DNA of 64,000 bases from Paraescarpia echinospica. Taxonomy: Eukaryota > Annelida > Polychaeta > Sabellida > Siboglinidae. How positions within the stretch are numbered: the first letter of the stretch is position 1; each line of letters begins with the position of its first letter. A program made the translations under genes and the position numbers. The stretch is taken from NCBI GenBank assembly GCA_020002185.1, contig CM034539.1, positions 2,724,108 through 2,788,107 on the forward strand, written 5' to 3'. Below, in pieces: positions 9,897 to 24,642 of this stretch. Under the pieces are notes generated by a model. It saw only the letters and a program-made list of their open reading frames with translations. It was not told the origin of the DNA and made no database searches.

Positions 9897-11016
9897 TTGT
9901 ATCTATTTAAACAAGATTCGCAGGGGGGACTCACAGAAAAGCCTGAAAATGGAGGCATTGATAAAGACAGCACAAATAAATCAGCAAATAACAGTGTGGA
10001 AAACTCTTCTGAAGCTGGATATAAATGTGTTTGTTTAAATGCAAGGAGTATAGTAAACAAAAGAAATGAACTAAACATTATGGTAGAAGATATTGACCCT
10101 CATATAATAGGTATAACCGAATCCTGGACCACCACCGATATATCAGATGCTGAATTGGGACTGACAGGATATGTAATGTTTAGAAAAGATAGAATAGGAA
10201 GAAAGGGAGGTGGAGTTATTTTATATATTAAAGAATCTATCCAGGCTTATGAAATAAAATTAGAAAGAGAAGCAGATTGCGAAGAAGCTGTTTGGTGTAA
10301 CATAGTTACAGGTAACTCAACGTTAACAGTTGGGTTAGTTTATCGAAGTCCAAACATAAGCATAGAAGAGAATGAAAAAATTAAAAATAAGGGAAGTAAA
10401 CAAACGGGACTGTATTATTATGGGGGATTTTAACCACAGGCATATACAATGGAAATCTCTTCAGAGTATGGGGAGTGAGGACCACAAGTTTTTAGTGTTA
10501 GTTCAAGATACTTTCCTTTCTCAACATGTGCTAGAACCAACCAGGGGTGAGAATGTGTTAGACATAGTTTTGTCCTCACAGAATGAATTAGTTGACAATG
10601 TCAAGATATGTGAGCCACTGGGGAGTAGCGATCACAACCAGATACATTTTACCATCAAAGTAAAATCGGAAAGGAATAGTAAAAAGCAGTATAGGAGAAA
10701 TTTCCACAAAGGAAGGTATAAGGACATGAGGAAATATTTAGCAAAGATAGACTGGAATAACACACTGAAAAATAAGACGGCAACAGAATGCTGGAATGCA
10801 TTAAAGAGTGAAATTAAGTGCATAGTCGATAAATTTGTACCCTTCAAAAAACAAGGAAAACGGTCCAAAAAGAAACACTTATCGAAAGAAGCCATTAGAA
10901 AAATTAAGTACAAACAAATGATGTGGAAGTCATATAGATGTACTGGAAATGATGAAGACTACAACAAGCTACAGCTGAAATTAGAAATTCAAAGAGAAGC
11001 TATGAACAATAATTAG
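9897..11016 (+). pseudogene. CR1 ORF2, endonuclease half (two frames)
   Basis: The first frame (9897-10433) carries CLNARSIVNKRNELN, DIDPHIIGITESW and GGGVILYIKESIQ, the first half of an AP-type endonuclease. An indel near 10,386 shifts to the second frame (10372-11016). That frame has the catalytic block IIMGDFNHRHIQW, then EPTRGENVLDIVLSS and GSSDHNQIHF. The connector up to MMWKSYRCTGNDEDYN follows before another frame break. Copies ii and iv show the uninterrupted order. The ORF2 frame opens at a TTG overlapping the last codons of ORF1, as in the other copies. Confidence 0.85.
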
Positions 11017-11138
11017 TTAGTAATATAAAACATGACAGCAAGAGTTTTTATGCGTATGTTCGAAGCAAACAGAAAGTTCAAAATAAAGTCGGTCCTCTAG
11101 AAGATAGTGCTGGAAATATAATATCAGAGGGATTCTTA

Positions 11139-12767
11139 ATGGCAGAAGACCTGAATGAGTACTTTAGTTCAGTGTTTACCAGGGAAGATATTAGTTCACT
11201 GCCAGTACCAGAGGCTAAGTTCAAGGGGGCAGATTCAGACTATTTAGGACAATTAATTGTAACCCCGGAAATGGTAGGTAAGAAAATAAGGGCTATGAAG
11301 GATAATAAATCACCTGGAGTGGATGGTATTCCACCCAAACTACTAATGGAAATTGTAGAACAAATTAGCATACCGCTTGCAACAGTTTTCAACTTGTCAT
11401 TAGAAGAGGGAGTGGTTCCTTTAGAATGGAAAGAAGCAAACATTATACCGTTATTCAAAAAAAGTTCGAGAAACAAGTCAGAGAACTATAGACCAGTGAG
11501 TTTAACATCAGTGATTTGTAAATTGTTAGAAAGACTAATTAAAGATCACATGGTGGATTTTCTTGTTAAACAAAACTTGATAAACCCATCTCAACATGGT
11601 TTTTTTAAAGCGAGGTCATGCTTAACAAATATGTTATGTTTTTTGGAAGACATCACTAAGTGGGTAGATGAGGGATCACCAGTAGATATCGTCTACTTAG
11701 ATTTTTAAAAAGCTTTCGACAAAGTACCACATCAAAGATTACTGCTTAAACTAAAGGCCCATGGCATAGGAAATGGTATAATAAACTGGATAGAACAATG
11801 GCTGATTGACAGAAGACAACGTGTAGTAGTTGATGGGGAGGCTTCAAACCGGAAATCGGTATTGAGTGGGGTACCACAGGGATCAGTATTAGGTCCTGTA
11901 TTATTCTTAATATATATCAACGATTTGGATGATGAAATAACAAGCAAGGTGTTGAAATTTGCGGATGATACAAAAGTGTTTAGAATGATTAAAAGTGATG
12001 GAGATAGACAGCATTTACAAGATAACCTTGACAGGTTGATCAAATGGTCTGAAAAGTGGCAAATGCTGTTCAATTTTGGGAAATGTAAATGCCTCCACAC
12101 AGGACATGGGAACGAAGAAGTAGAATATACGAAGGGGTGTACTGTACTAAGTACTACTGTAAAAGAAAAGGACTTAGGGTTAACCATTAGTGCTGATATG
12201 AAGGTTTCAGAGCAGTGCGGAATTGCAGCTTCAAAGGGAAATCAAATCCTTGGATTAATTAGGCGAAACATAACGTATAAGGAAAAAGAGCTAATAATAC
12301 CGCTGTACAAAACAATAGTTAGGCCTCATTTAGAATATTGTATTCAAGCGTGGAGGCCATATCGCAGGAAGGACATAGATATGCTAGAAAGAGTGCAGAG
12401 GAGAGAAACTAAAATTATACCAAAACTGAGGGATCTTATTTACGAAATACGCCTAAAAAAATGCGGTTTAACAACACTAGAGACCAGGAGATTGAGAGGA
12501 GATCAGATAGAAGTGTTTAAAATATTGAAAGGTTATGAAAATATTGATAGAAATATTTTTTTCTCAGTTAAGAAAGATAGAAGGACTAGAGGACATGAAC
12601 TTACATTGGCAAAGGAGCAGAGTAGATTGGATATAAGAAAGTTTTAATTTTCACAAAGGACTGTAAATGAATGGAACAGATTACCTGTTGATTGTGTGGG
12701 TGCTAGTAGCGTGAATATGTTTAAAAATAAAATCGACACATACCTCAGACGGGCGGGATACACATAG
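11139..12767 (+). pseudogene. CR1 ORF2, reverse transcriptase half, two nonsense codons
   Basis: One frame with two stops. It starts MAEDLNEYFSSVF, then NKSPGVDGIPPKLL and ENYRPVSLTSVICKLLE (RT fingers). The block IVYLDF is followed by a TAA (11,706-11,708) where copy ii has Gln, then KAFDKVPHQRL, SGVPQGSVLGPVLFLIYINDL and KFADDTKVF (FADD catalytic pair). The thumb has KWQMLFNFGKCKCLHTGH and RPHLEYCIQAWRP. A second TAA at 12,645-12,647 precedes the last residues, NEWNRLP and the true stop at 12,765-12,767. It matches copies ii and iv residue for residue over long stretches. Confidence 0.88.
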
Positions 12768-12875
12768 ATAAAAGGGTCGGACTATCGATAAGCCAAAGGG
12801 CTTCCTTGTCCACCTGCCACCTAGAGTTAATTCTCTGGGTGGCAATCTTGTTCAATCTTGTTAAATCTTGTATTG

Positions 12876-13567
12876 GACAGCAAGTCATACGTCTTCATAT
12901 GATCGTCTCAGACGAGTGGGTAAGGGCAAGCCATAACGTACATCTTACCGGTTCTACAGGTCACGAAACGTCCGCACTGTTAACAGTACTGGTAGACACC
13001 GTCTCGCTTGCCCACGCACGAGGAGATTCTGTCATAGCCCGTCAAGCAGTCTGAGACAGACGGAACGAGCCATTATTAAGAGAATGGTAGACGGTTAGTT
13101 ATGTCCTTCTAGTGTTATCGGCCTGATAACAGTCGTGAATGTCGCAAGCACAACTGGCTGTTATCAAGCTTATAACACTCAACGGACACCAACATGAATT
13201 AATACTTAATTCAGCATATCACCGCCTGCTGTAGAATTAGAACTAGGTATCGAGACTCGCTTGTGGAAGACACAGGTAAGTTTGTATAAAAACTTAATGA
13301 AAATGAAAACTCGGTATTCAGAGGAACATTATAATTATATCGAGCATATATACTATAAATAAGCAGTCGTTCCACGGCATATGTAGTAAGAATATATCTA
13401 ACATATTAACACAAATGAAGGAACCGAAACACTCTTGTGTCTGTAACCATTGACAACGTGACTTACGTGGATTACATTTGAGTGTAAACGGATCGTAGCA
13501 GTAGTAGCCGCCGCATTGCTTCTACTCGAGCTGGCCGTTGTGCTAGGCGAAGTAGTGATCACATTAC
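12876..13567. other. Unrecognised spacer
   Basis: No gene recognised. A loose inverted arrangement (GTCTCAGACGAGTGGG near 12,903 and GTCTGAGAC near 13,050) is visible but imperfect. Confidence 0.35.
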
Positions 13568-13692
13568 CATTGGGGCGTCCGACGCACGAGTCGTCGCATT
13601 CTGGAGAACGTGGAGCATCGCGCTGACACAATGAGCAACCGTGCAGGCAAAACAGATGACACACGTATCCGCTTAGTGAAAATGTTGGAGTA
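13568..13692 (-). other. Possible internal exon encoding a Cys-rich segment
   Basis: On the minus strand a 125-nt open segment lies between a possible acceptor (GTTCTAG at 13,693) and a donor (GTAATG from 13,567). In the open frame it carries six cysteines in about 30 residues (CHLFCLHGCSLC, then ECDDSC). I found no partner exon with matching phase; the other candidate at 14.8 kb on this strand has incompatible phases. It could be chance. Confidence 0.2.
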
Positions 13693-13740
13693 CTAGAACG
13701 TGCCAGTTTAATGGGATGCAGCCCTTATTTTCGATTTGAA

Positions 13741-13930
13741 CCTACGGTGGAACCTCGCTATTAAGGCCGCCCGTGGGAATGGACAAACGTGACCTGAATG
13801 GCGAGGTGACCGTATTAGTGAGACTAGTTTTCCTATACTTTATTGTTGCATAAATAATTTGGGAATATTCCAGGGTGACCGTAATTGTGAGGTGGCTGTA
13901 TTACCGAGGTGACCGTAAAGCGAGTATTGA
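13741..13930. repeat. Possible MITE remnant
   Basis: It starts with GGTGGAACCTCGCTATTA, resembling the CAGTGGAACCTCG-type ends of pogo/Tigger-like DNA elements. Several GTGACCGTAAT-like repeats follow. No matching opposite terminus is clear. Related GTGACCG motifs occur downstream of the peptide gene at 23.2 kb. Confidence 0.3.
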
Positions 13931-14039
13931 TTGAAAGTGTGAAATGTAATAATACCAGCACGGTTCTTTGTCACACGGAGTAAAGAAAAAAAGTGTTTTG
14001 CTGACAAGTAATGACACCACGTGCCGATGTTATGAAGAT

Positions 14040-14300
14040 GACTGTAGGTATTGTCGGGGGAGAGATATACTCCAAACTATTCTGATAAAACAGGCAACAA
14101 CTGAAGTAAACATACTTGTTCCTAAACAAATTTATCAGTTTACAAATCTGGGATCATTGATAGTTTTCGATGACCTATGTAATGATGACAAGGTACGGAT
14201 TGCACATGAACCAACAAACACTGACGTGAGAAAACATGACTTGGTAGACCATATACAGTTCGTAATATATGGTTCCAAAGCATGGTCGATGACCAAATAA
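14040..14300 (+). pseudogene. Non-LTR reverse transcriptase C-terminal remnant
   Basis: The frame carries a block reading IYQFTNLGSLIVFDD, then a spacer, then FVIYGSKAWSMTK before a TAA. This matches the order (F-x-Y-L-G-S-x-x-x-x-D, then L-L-Y-G-x-E-A-W-T-x-x-K) of the thumb region in endonuclease-RT retroelements of other invertebrates. It is isolated, short and diverged, with no catalytic motif. It is a different family from the CR1 and L2-like copies. Confidence 0.5.
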
Positions 14301-14800
14301 TTAGGACCGAATATTAGCCACAACAGAAATGTTCTTCTTGAGGAAAACAGTTATATGGACAGGTTCAACAATAGTTTTTCTTCGGACATGTAACACCAAC
14401 ATAAACGCCATGTCCACTGATCTAAAACATACTTCCATCCTGGTTAGTCAAAATCAAAACACTGCGACCGACACCGTAGCACAGTATTCCAAGCCGTGTT
14501 CTCTCTGTCGAGTGTCCGAAGCTATAGCCACTGCACCACAGCGCTCCAGTGATGACATCAAGGTAAAGACAACACTACAGCAATGATATCCCACAAAAAC
14601 AACATCAACAGACGCGCCACATGTTCTTTGCTTATTTGTTTAATATAAATGGTATATAAATGTCTTCGGTATGGGTGAACGTTCTCGTACAAATGCAACT
14701 TCAACGAGAGGATTAAGATTCTTCTTCTTATATTCTTGTGTCTACATGGAAACGTTCATTACTATTGGTACGAACGAGATCAATATGGTGAGACACCTAC
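14301..14800. other. Unrecognised spacer
   Basis: A plus-strand frame at 14,329-14,586 ends close to a donor-like AAG/GTAAAG but has no recognisable content. I see nothing else. Confidence 0.3.
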
Positions 14801-14940
14801 CTGACAATAGCTCGTGAAGTTCGGCTGCCGTTGTCGAGTGGTCCAAGTGATGATTTCGGCTGCTTGTGTACGTTTCGCGAACATCAGTGTTGTTTTTGTT
14901 GGACGAGTGCAAGCCTATCAGCGAGGGGAGCTCGAGTCGA
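14801..14940 (-). other. Possible internal exon
   Basis: A minus-strand open segment of 140 nt lies between an acceptor-like TCTTGTCAG (just above 14,940) and a good donor, CAG/GTAGGT, at 14,801. It encodes a polar stretch (RLELPSLIGLHSSN and onward to AELHELLS) of coding-like composition but no recognised family. No phase-compatible partner was found. Confidence 0.22.
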
Positions 14941-16047
14941 CTGACAAGACCCGGCGTCGGTGTGTGACGAACCACAACCAGGTTTAATACCATAATAAGG
15001 GTCTAAAGAAACGTGTTCGTCTAATATGAATTGCAAAATAAGAAACGTGTCGTGTCACTGGCAAATCCAATTTATTTTAAGAAAGGTATCACCCCTATGT
15101 AAAACTCTAAAGTTTGAGATGTCTACAAAATGCACTATGCGTCGTGTGTATGATTACAAAGGTCAACGTGCGTATGGATTCACTTGAAGAAACAAACTAT
15201 TGTCGTTATCACCGTATGATATTCGGATTTAAAAAAATCTTTGGTGCGTTCTTTGTAAACACACTTGCATTGAGGGAAACCTATTTTCATGGGTCAGCTG
15301 CGAAAACCTGTCGTAAATATGTTCTGAATATATTTCTGACAAATTCTGGTGGAATTTTTTTTACCATTTATTGTGTGGAGGCGCTTTTGACCTTTTCACG
15401 AAAAACGTATTTAGTAATCTGTCCCTGATAATCAACATATGCTTTCTGGAGGGGATTTTAGCTTCGCATGTTTATGCCGTTGTGTATATGCATAAGAACT
15501 AGTTAAGTGATTGTCCTGTATCCAACATGACTCCGTACGCATGTTTTGTGTACGATGTGCAATCGAGTTAAATGTGTGAATTCGAATTAAAAACAGCAAT
15601 GTTCACAAGTTATCGTCTCACAGATCAGTGTAGGCGACTTCATGATCACTCCATCATACATCTCAACTTTGACTCGAATCTCACCATGGATATATATTTG
15701 CTGAATACCGAATGGTTTGCTTATCAATTCGTAATATTGACTTCGTTATCTTATCAAGCAGCCGGTTGTATAATTCTCCACCCATGTATTCATCACTTCG
15801 AGGAAGGACATTATGCATATATTTATTTTACGGCCTCGGTAAATCACAAGTATGCCGTCTCGAGCGACTGCAAGACACAGGTTGGTGCCAGATTGATCGT
15901 CAACACTAGGAAATTATTTTATTTCGCCCGTCCTCTAAAACATCGTCGTTAACTACCAAATGAACAAACGACTGTCTGCAAAATTAGCATACATGCGTTT
16001 AGATCAATGATTGATGTTTTGCCGCCCTACATAAGTCCTTGTTGCGC
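14941..16047. other. Unrecognised spacer
   Basis: Only short frames of ordinary composition. Nothing supported. Confidence 0.35.
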
Positions 16048-16370
16048 CACACGTGCACTCCGTGGTGCGCTGTGCTGTGGAGCAGAGGCTAGAGCATCGA
16101 ACTCTCAATCGAGCGAACCAGGGTTCGAATCCTGTGCTTCCGTGTCGAACCTCGGAAAAATTCGCTCATTCTACGTTACTCCAATGCACTCAGCTGTACG
16201 AATGAGTACATTGGTATAGACAGTGGTGGATATTTGTGTACGAATCACTGAGCAGTAATTGCACCATGGCTGAATTCTTCCCAGAGAAATCGAGGTGACG
16301 ACTGAGTAAAGTGTAAAGTGCTTTGAGCACTCCTTAAGGACAGGATGCTGCACTATATCAGAACTTGACT
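16048..16370 (+). mobile_element. tRNA-derived SINE
   Basis: A tRNA-like head at about 16,068-16,141 contains an A-box-like segment (GGAGCAGAGGCTAGAGC) and a perfect B box GGTTCGAATCC at 16,122-16,132. An unrelated body follows, ending in a segment like GTAAAGTGCTTTGAGCACTCC and a CACTATAT end near 16,360. This head-plus-body structure, with an ending resembling the conserved tails of invertebrate SINEs, identifies a Pol III-transcribed short retroposon. The head does not fold as a clean tRNA, so it is not a functional tRNA gene. Boundaries are approximate. Confidence 0.7.
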
Positions 16371-16635
16371 TTTTTCCTTTTTGTTTAAACAAAAGTCTGG
16401 AATGGTCTTCCGAGACATACCACAGCTGCTGCAGCAGCTTCTATGATAATAGTTGTGTGATATTCATGAGCAAAATTACTTTATTGTCATTGTCAATTAC
16501 AATCATATTGGTACCGCCTGAGGAAGACTGCTGAAAGCAGTCGAAATGTCACGGGAAAAAGTAAACTGACTGTGAAATAAGTAAAATACCATTCAATTGT
16601 ATATAATATGCAAGAAAACAGAACTTTGCTAGGCA
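16371..16635. other. Unrecognised, possible retroelement tail
   Basis: It contains CCTGAGGAAGACTGCTGAAAGC near 16,517, a motif type seen at Penelope-like or SINE 3' ends. Nothing else is clear. Confidence 0.3.
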
Positions 16636-16638
16636 TAT

Positions 16639-16929
16639 TTTATTGTCAGTTGACCTTGCGAATCCAACTCGGCATTTATGCACATTACATATGTGAATGG
16701 TGATGCGAAGCATCCGGTTTGCACGTGATGCCCCTTTCGTCCTTGCATTTGGTGATAGCACTGTAGGCGAAACCTGCAGGGCACCAGCACGAGTAGCGAT
16801 TACCGGTGTAACGAGCACAGCATTTTCATCCGCCGTGGTGGCAGCGGCAAATAATTCCTCAGTGATAACACACGCAATCGCACTGTCCACGGCAGCAACA
16901 GAAACATCCTGGACTTTTGCAAACCTTTA
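16639..16929 (-). pseudogene. Copy C: paralogous last exon of the Cys-rich peptide, two in-frame stops
   Basis: On the minus strand the segment 16,929-16,685 reads a Cys-rich domain aligned with the 21-23 kb gene. Shared features are CxCC after a K-x-x-x-x-C block, CxC pairs, a Cys-Trp-Cys, an FAYS segment matching SAYN, and a His-rich C-terminus before TAA at 16,687-16,685. A CAG acceptor precedes it at 16,930. The polyadenylation signal (TTTATT on the plus strand, 16,639-16,644) and following bases match the intact gene's 3' UTR. Two TGA codons (16,861-16,859 and 16,828-16,826) fall where the intact gene has Trp. I found no exons 1-3 upstream on this strand. It is most simply a pseudogene or stranded exon. 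Confidence 0.75.
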
Positions 16930-18500
16930 CTGTGGTGTCGCGGCGACATCATTATTATATATACATGAATTGTCAATAGCGCACCAATACATAGTACAAA
17001 TTGTCACAGCTTGTCGCAGCTCGAATCAATCGCAAGAGGCTTCCGTTTCACTACAGTCATAAAACGTAATTGTGCTATGTTATTACAAATAAAAAGACGT
17101 AATTTACACGTTGACAAGGTGAAACAACATTGTTTTAATACGTATAAATCCCAAAGTCGAAATACAACCATCCCAACGTCTCACAACAGGGGAAAGTAGG
17201 TGTATTCAACATTCCGTGTAGTCTAGAAACATAAAGCATGCGCATGCAAATACGCAGTCATGACAAAACATCAACATTCGCGTATAAACTAAATGTTAAT
17301 GGTCTAATAATAAACGTTTTTGTTTTTAAAGCTCACTAGTAAATACGAAACACGCACGCGTAAAAACATTTTCACCACAAGTTAAAAGATCATATAGCAC
17401 TAATAGTGTGTTAGACATGCATTGATGTCATTCAACGTGCTCTTTATGTTTGCTACAACACGCAATTTAAAAACATCCGTATAGTAGAGTGTAAAGAAAA
17501 TAGTTTTTATCCGAGCTAAGGTGTGAAATCTTATAACTGCACACGCAAATGTTGTCAGTATACACGAGGAAATCCCATTTACTCTGCTAAAATAATGTCT
17601 TGTTTTGGCAGAAAAGATTTTATAAAAAAATGATGTTACATAAGTGCAATATTTTGGGGGTTAGGGTGAGGGTTAGGTTTAAGTTATGTAAAACAAGTCA
17701 TTGGCTTCTTTGATCAAACATGAACTGCATTGATGGAACGATAAACCCCTACAGTGCTTAGGAACAACTTCTGCGTGGATAGTTCATTTAATAGTGTTGC
17801 AATGTTTCAGCAACTAAATGTTCATGGATCATATATATATGTATATATATATATAAAGGTTGCATATATATATATAATTATATATAAAACGAGGTGTCAG
17901 TTATTTAAGTCATTGGAATATTTAAAGGAACAACTAATGGATGACAAGGCTTCCCTACATGCCACTCTACAACACATTCAGGAATGTTTATTTAACATCT
18001 GATTAATTTAGAAACACAAACCAAGTGCGTACAAGCACAATGTCACGACATTGACCCAAATACTCCGAAGAAAACAAACGTTTATGACTCGTTGACGTGT
18101 TGAAGAGATAGTGTTACCATCGAAAGTGTATCTTTTTGTATGTTAGACACCAGAGGAACAAGACTGGGGATTGACTTTCATCAGCATTCCCTATTTCGTG
18201 AGTTGGTCTGAAGGTTCTGTCTTTAGACCACTACTTTTCAATCTCTACGAAACTCCACTTTGCTCAGTTATTAGACGATACAATTTGAGTTAGATAATAC
18301 ATATATTTACACATCTTTGTCTACTCATGATACTAAGTGCTACTGAAATCAGCTCAGAGAAATCATCTTAAAGATTTTTTTTATTGAACGACAGAATTGA
18401 TTATAGCTAAATGTTTATAAAACACAGTTTATTATTATTGACACATAGAGGCAGCGTAAACAATTTAACCGTGTTTTCCCCTCGCCTATCTGTACCCATT
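16930..18500. other. Unrecognised AT-rich spacer
   Basis: It holds a short (TA)n patch near 17,830-17,885. Segments near 17,570 and 17,945 resemble sequence near 24.4-24.5 kb and 39.1-39.5 kb, which suggests an old dispersed repeat. No gene recognised. Confidence 0.35.
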
Positions 18501-18955
<455 letters not shown>

Positions 18956-19320
18956 AACGAACTTAATATGTGCAACCACCAAGGCGAGTTTATTGTATCC
19001 ATGAAACACTTTTGCACTCTTGGAGAAGTCATTGGCAAAGTCACTCGGTATTTCTGAAAACACTTAATTTGTGTGTGTGTGTCTGTGTGTGTTGTGCGTG
19101 TGTTACAGCAAAGTGGGGAAAGCCACGACATAGACACGATTACGTGTTCAATGTCACACTTCGTAAGATGCGCACACATGTTAGTTATCACTGAACAAAT
19201 AGTTGTATAACCACCTTTACATTTCTGAACATAATTCATGTATAATGCTCGAAATTGACACGATTACCAATGGTTCTCCAATCGATCGGATATATATCCC
19301 TTGATAACATTAACAGAATG

Positions 19321-19347
19321 GGGAGAGACAGACAGACAGACATACAT

Positions 19348-19404
<57 letters not shown>

Positions 19405-19436
19405 TGACAGACAGACAGACAGAGAGAGAGAGATAC

Positions 19437-19497
<61 letters not shown>

Positions 19498-19750
19498 GAG
19501 AGGGAGAAAGAGAGGGAGAGAGAAGGAGAGACAGACAGACAGACAGAAAGAAAGACAGACAGACAGACAGACAGCAGACAGTGACAGATACAAAGATACA
19601 GAGAGAGAGAGAGAGAGAGAGGGGGGGGTGGAGATAACGATATATATATATATGTACATATTATATATTTATAAATATATATATATATATATACATATAT
19701 ATGTATATATTATATATTTATAAATATATATATATACATACCATATATAT
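19321..19750. repeat. (GACA)n tetranucleotide array with (GA)n and (TA)n tails
   Basis: (GACA)n dominates 19,327-19,600 with GA-rich interruptions, then (GA)n at about 19,602-19,620, a G run, and TA-rich sequence to about 19,750. The aspartate/arginine/glutamine-rich frames are artefacts. Confidence 0.95.
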
Positions 19751-21088
19751 AGTAAATGCGTTCGTGCTAGTGTGCTAGATTGTGTACTTCTCAATGGCTA
19801 ATTAATAAAGTTGTATATGTAACGTGGCTTTTAACAATTGTGCTGCCTCTACTTCTTTCTTGTTTGATTACCCACTCGTTATTAGCAAGATAACTATATT
19901 TCGAATTCCTGACATAGACAATTTACTTCAATCTAAGTACAATTTTATATTAATTTTGTTTCCTCTAATCTTCCTACATAATATTGTTCAATAAATGCTG
20001 TGAATATAGTGAGGTTTGACAAGAGAAAGTTCGGTATTCTTGATAATTTAACACATTGCACATGACGTTTGAAAAGAGGCAAAAGGCGGTGATAAAACAG
20101 ATCGTTCACTGACAATTATCACGTATGCACGATTACGGCACCTTTTGATCCGTGACATTAAACACGTAATTGTAACTAGGTAAACACGTTTGAGCTCCAT
20201 ATAAAGAAGTGAATCAACTGCGAAAAAGTGCATCTCAGACTTTGAAGGCCGTCGATCGTTTGACTGAAAGAGGTAAGAAATTGTCAAATTGTTTTCAGCA
20301 GATGCGTGAGCTTGTGTGTTTGATACTTGTTATTGATTATATGATATTTACTTCTATTATGTGTGTAGACGCCTTGATCTGTTTCAACGGTATTTATCCT
20401 ATTTGGCTCTGTTACCCAATGAGCGAATAATTAAAACCGTAATTACCTCTCCATTTTTAACTATCACTTACGAGAAACAGATACTGTTTAAGGATCATTT
20501 AGTCACTGAAATCGGCTCCAAACCTTTCAAATTCACTAACAATTCTGGGATTCTTGGCACTCCATAATAAACAATTTTGAGAGTAGACAGGCCTGTTTTA
20601 CAGAGTCGAATTTTGGGTGTATGAAATTGTGCAACATATGTTGATTAATTCAATTGAAGCGCGTAGCACTGAGGGGTTCGCTAACATTTCTGCAACTAAA
20701 ATGGCCTTATCCAAAATTGACCTCGCTCGACTCCGATATCTGTTGTGTGCCAAAGAGATATCTGGTTCTGCCCCCCCCCCCTGTTCCTTGCCATGGACGA
20801 GCCTCCTAGCTTCAACTAGACATTACTTGAAGAGATCCGTTCTATTTGTATGGGACATCATACTTTCAGTAAGACACATTCTTACTTCTCAATCTGGTAC
20901 GTCTTTCCACAACATATATCTTCAATAGAGCGTTCTGCAAAAACGTAGTTGTGGTGAGTTAATTACTGAAAAATCAATACGTTACCTAGCTTATGTTACC
21001 TCGAAAATACCCGAATTACCCCCAAGGGGTAATTACCCCAGGTTAAATACTGCTGATCTAATTACAATATGCCTTCTTTCAGGAAACA
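19751..21088. other. Upstream region of the Cys-rich peptide gene
   Basis: No coding signal. A splice acceptor (CTTTCAG at 21,076-21,082) directly precedes the first coding exon, so at least one 5' UTR exon and the promoter probably lie here or further upstream. I could not place them. Confidence 0.35.
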
Positions 21089-23063
<1,975 letters not shown>

Positions 23064-23088
23064 TGTGTATTGAGCATGCGCGAGAGAT

Positions 23089-23094
23089 AATAAA
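23089..23094 (+). promoter_or_regulatory. Polyadenylation signal of the Cys-rich peptide gene
   Basis: AATAAA 26 bases after the stop codon. The surrounding GAGATAATAAAACATGC is conserved in copy B (35,041 onward), and a related form is present in copy C. Confidence 0.75.
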
Positions 23095-23529
23095 ACATGC
23101 CTCGCAAGTATTGTTATTGTCGTTGTAAGTCCCGGAAGCTGATGTATATACTACGCATCAATATTCGTGCGTGTGCATGACGACTTCTTGGCCCGCTCTT
23201 GTATGAACACATTAAAATAGGACCTACCTCATTATTACGGTCACTCTCGCAACTCGGCCAAAGTGACCGGAATGTTGAGGTGTCCATATTATCAGGATTA
23301 ATTTCCTAAACGCTGTTGTTACGGAAATGATACTAGGTTGATACCAATGATACTAGGGAGACTGTAACTGCGAACTTGCTGTATAAATGACGTTGAGTAA
23401 CGGGTGATTCGCGTGTACGTATAAGAAATATTTCTCTGCGTTTATGTACTACACAGGCAGACATGTGTGTATTTTGCTACCAATTGGCGGATCTACGGGT
23501 GTCCATAATGTTATGGTGTCCCGTACCTC

Positions 23530-23697
<168 letters not shown>

Positions 23698-23699
23698 AT

Positions 23700-24640
23700 T
23701 TTAGCCGTAGTTGTCTGTCAAAATTACTTTTCGAGACACCTCTCCTTCACTTGCTCATCAGATGAGGACATTCAAACTGTTAGCATTATCAGGAATACTG
23801 CCATATGTTCCTTAGTCATTTTGATTTGTTCAACCGTTATCGTCGTAGCGCCAGTTATTAACAGTTGATTGACTCTAGCTGTCCGTGCATCTCACTTTAT
23901 ATTCTCACTGGTCACCATGTGATTTTAGACCTGAAGAAAGTTATTTTGTACGAGGTAGCCTTCTTAAGCTGCAACACATAATAAAGACGTGCATGCTCTC
24001 CCGACACGCCAGATATGCGTGAGAAAAGTGCTTACTCCCCTTATTATATACTCGAACATTTTAACTTAACATACATGACACGACTCTTCACTTGGAACTG
24101 ACGTCGTGTTTTTAAACTACAAACTCGCCGCTGTTTTTGCTGAAATTACACCTGCGACAGTTGGAACACTTTAGAGGAATTTTGCCACGCGAGGTTCTCA
24201 TTCACACAGCTGAGTGAACTTGAGCAAAGTGTCGTGAACGAAAGCGGTTAAGTTTTGAAACGGCAACAAGATAATCCGAAACCAGATTCCTTCGATTGAG
24301 AGTCCGAAGTACGCATATTTGACGAGACACCAGAGGCTTCAGTCACGGTAGTATTCTGTAGGGACAAACAGGTGACAAAGCTTCCCTTTAATGCATTCAA
24401 CAACACGTTCTGGAATGTGTTTTTAACATTTAGTAATTTTAGAAAGTAAAGGTTAAAGTGTGCATGTGAAAAACCTCATTATTCCACTAAATTATTGTCG
24501 TGCTTTGACAGAAACAGTTTTGTAAAAACAAAATGAGGTTACTCGTACACAAAGTCTTGGGTTTATTTCTAGAATGTAAACAATAGCGTTGGACTGTCAT
24601 GTTTTTTTTTCCCGGAGGTTGTCCTCGTAATGTAGTCCTC
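23700..24640. other. Spacer with dispersed-repeat fragments
   Basis: No gene seen. The segment GTTTTTGCTGAAATTACACCT near 24,133 recurs near 37,533, with a weaker match near 41,850. The segment near 24,478-24,590 resembles 39,440-39,560. These mark an old repeat or extended duplication. Confidence 0.4.
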
Positions 24641-24642
24641 TC

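Larger units (their letters stand above)
9862..12875 (+). mobile_element. CR1-like retrotransposon copy i, 5'-truncated
   Basis: It begins inside the last codons of ORF1 (the segment reading CCTGCTGCGATCTGTTGAC), runs through endonuclease and RT, and ends with the family's 3' tail, repeats of a decamer like AATCTTGTTA, at about 12,840-12,875. Copies ii, iii and iv share the tail and the preceding TCGATAAGCCAAAGGGCTTCC-type segment. Damage: a frameshift near 10,386, a frame break near 10,970, a stop at 11,706-11,708 and a stop at 12,645-12,647. It is non-autonomous. Confidence 0.9.

Noticed and set aside
16068..16141. A tRNA gene.
   Set aside because: There is a B box, but the rest does not form a clean cloverleaf and it continues into a SINE body.
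16549..16890. A 113-residue minus-strand frame over copy C.
   Set aside because: It is out of frame with the conserved Cys domain; it is open only because copy C's real frame carries stops.
19301..19723. Asp/Arg/Gln-rich frames (DRQT repeats) and Leu/Ser/Cys-rich reverse frames.
   Set aside because: They are generated by the (GACA)n array; no start context or non-repeat coding sequence.
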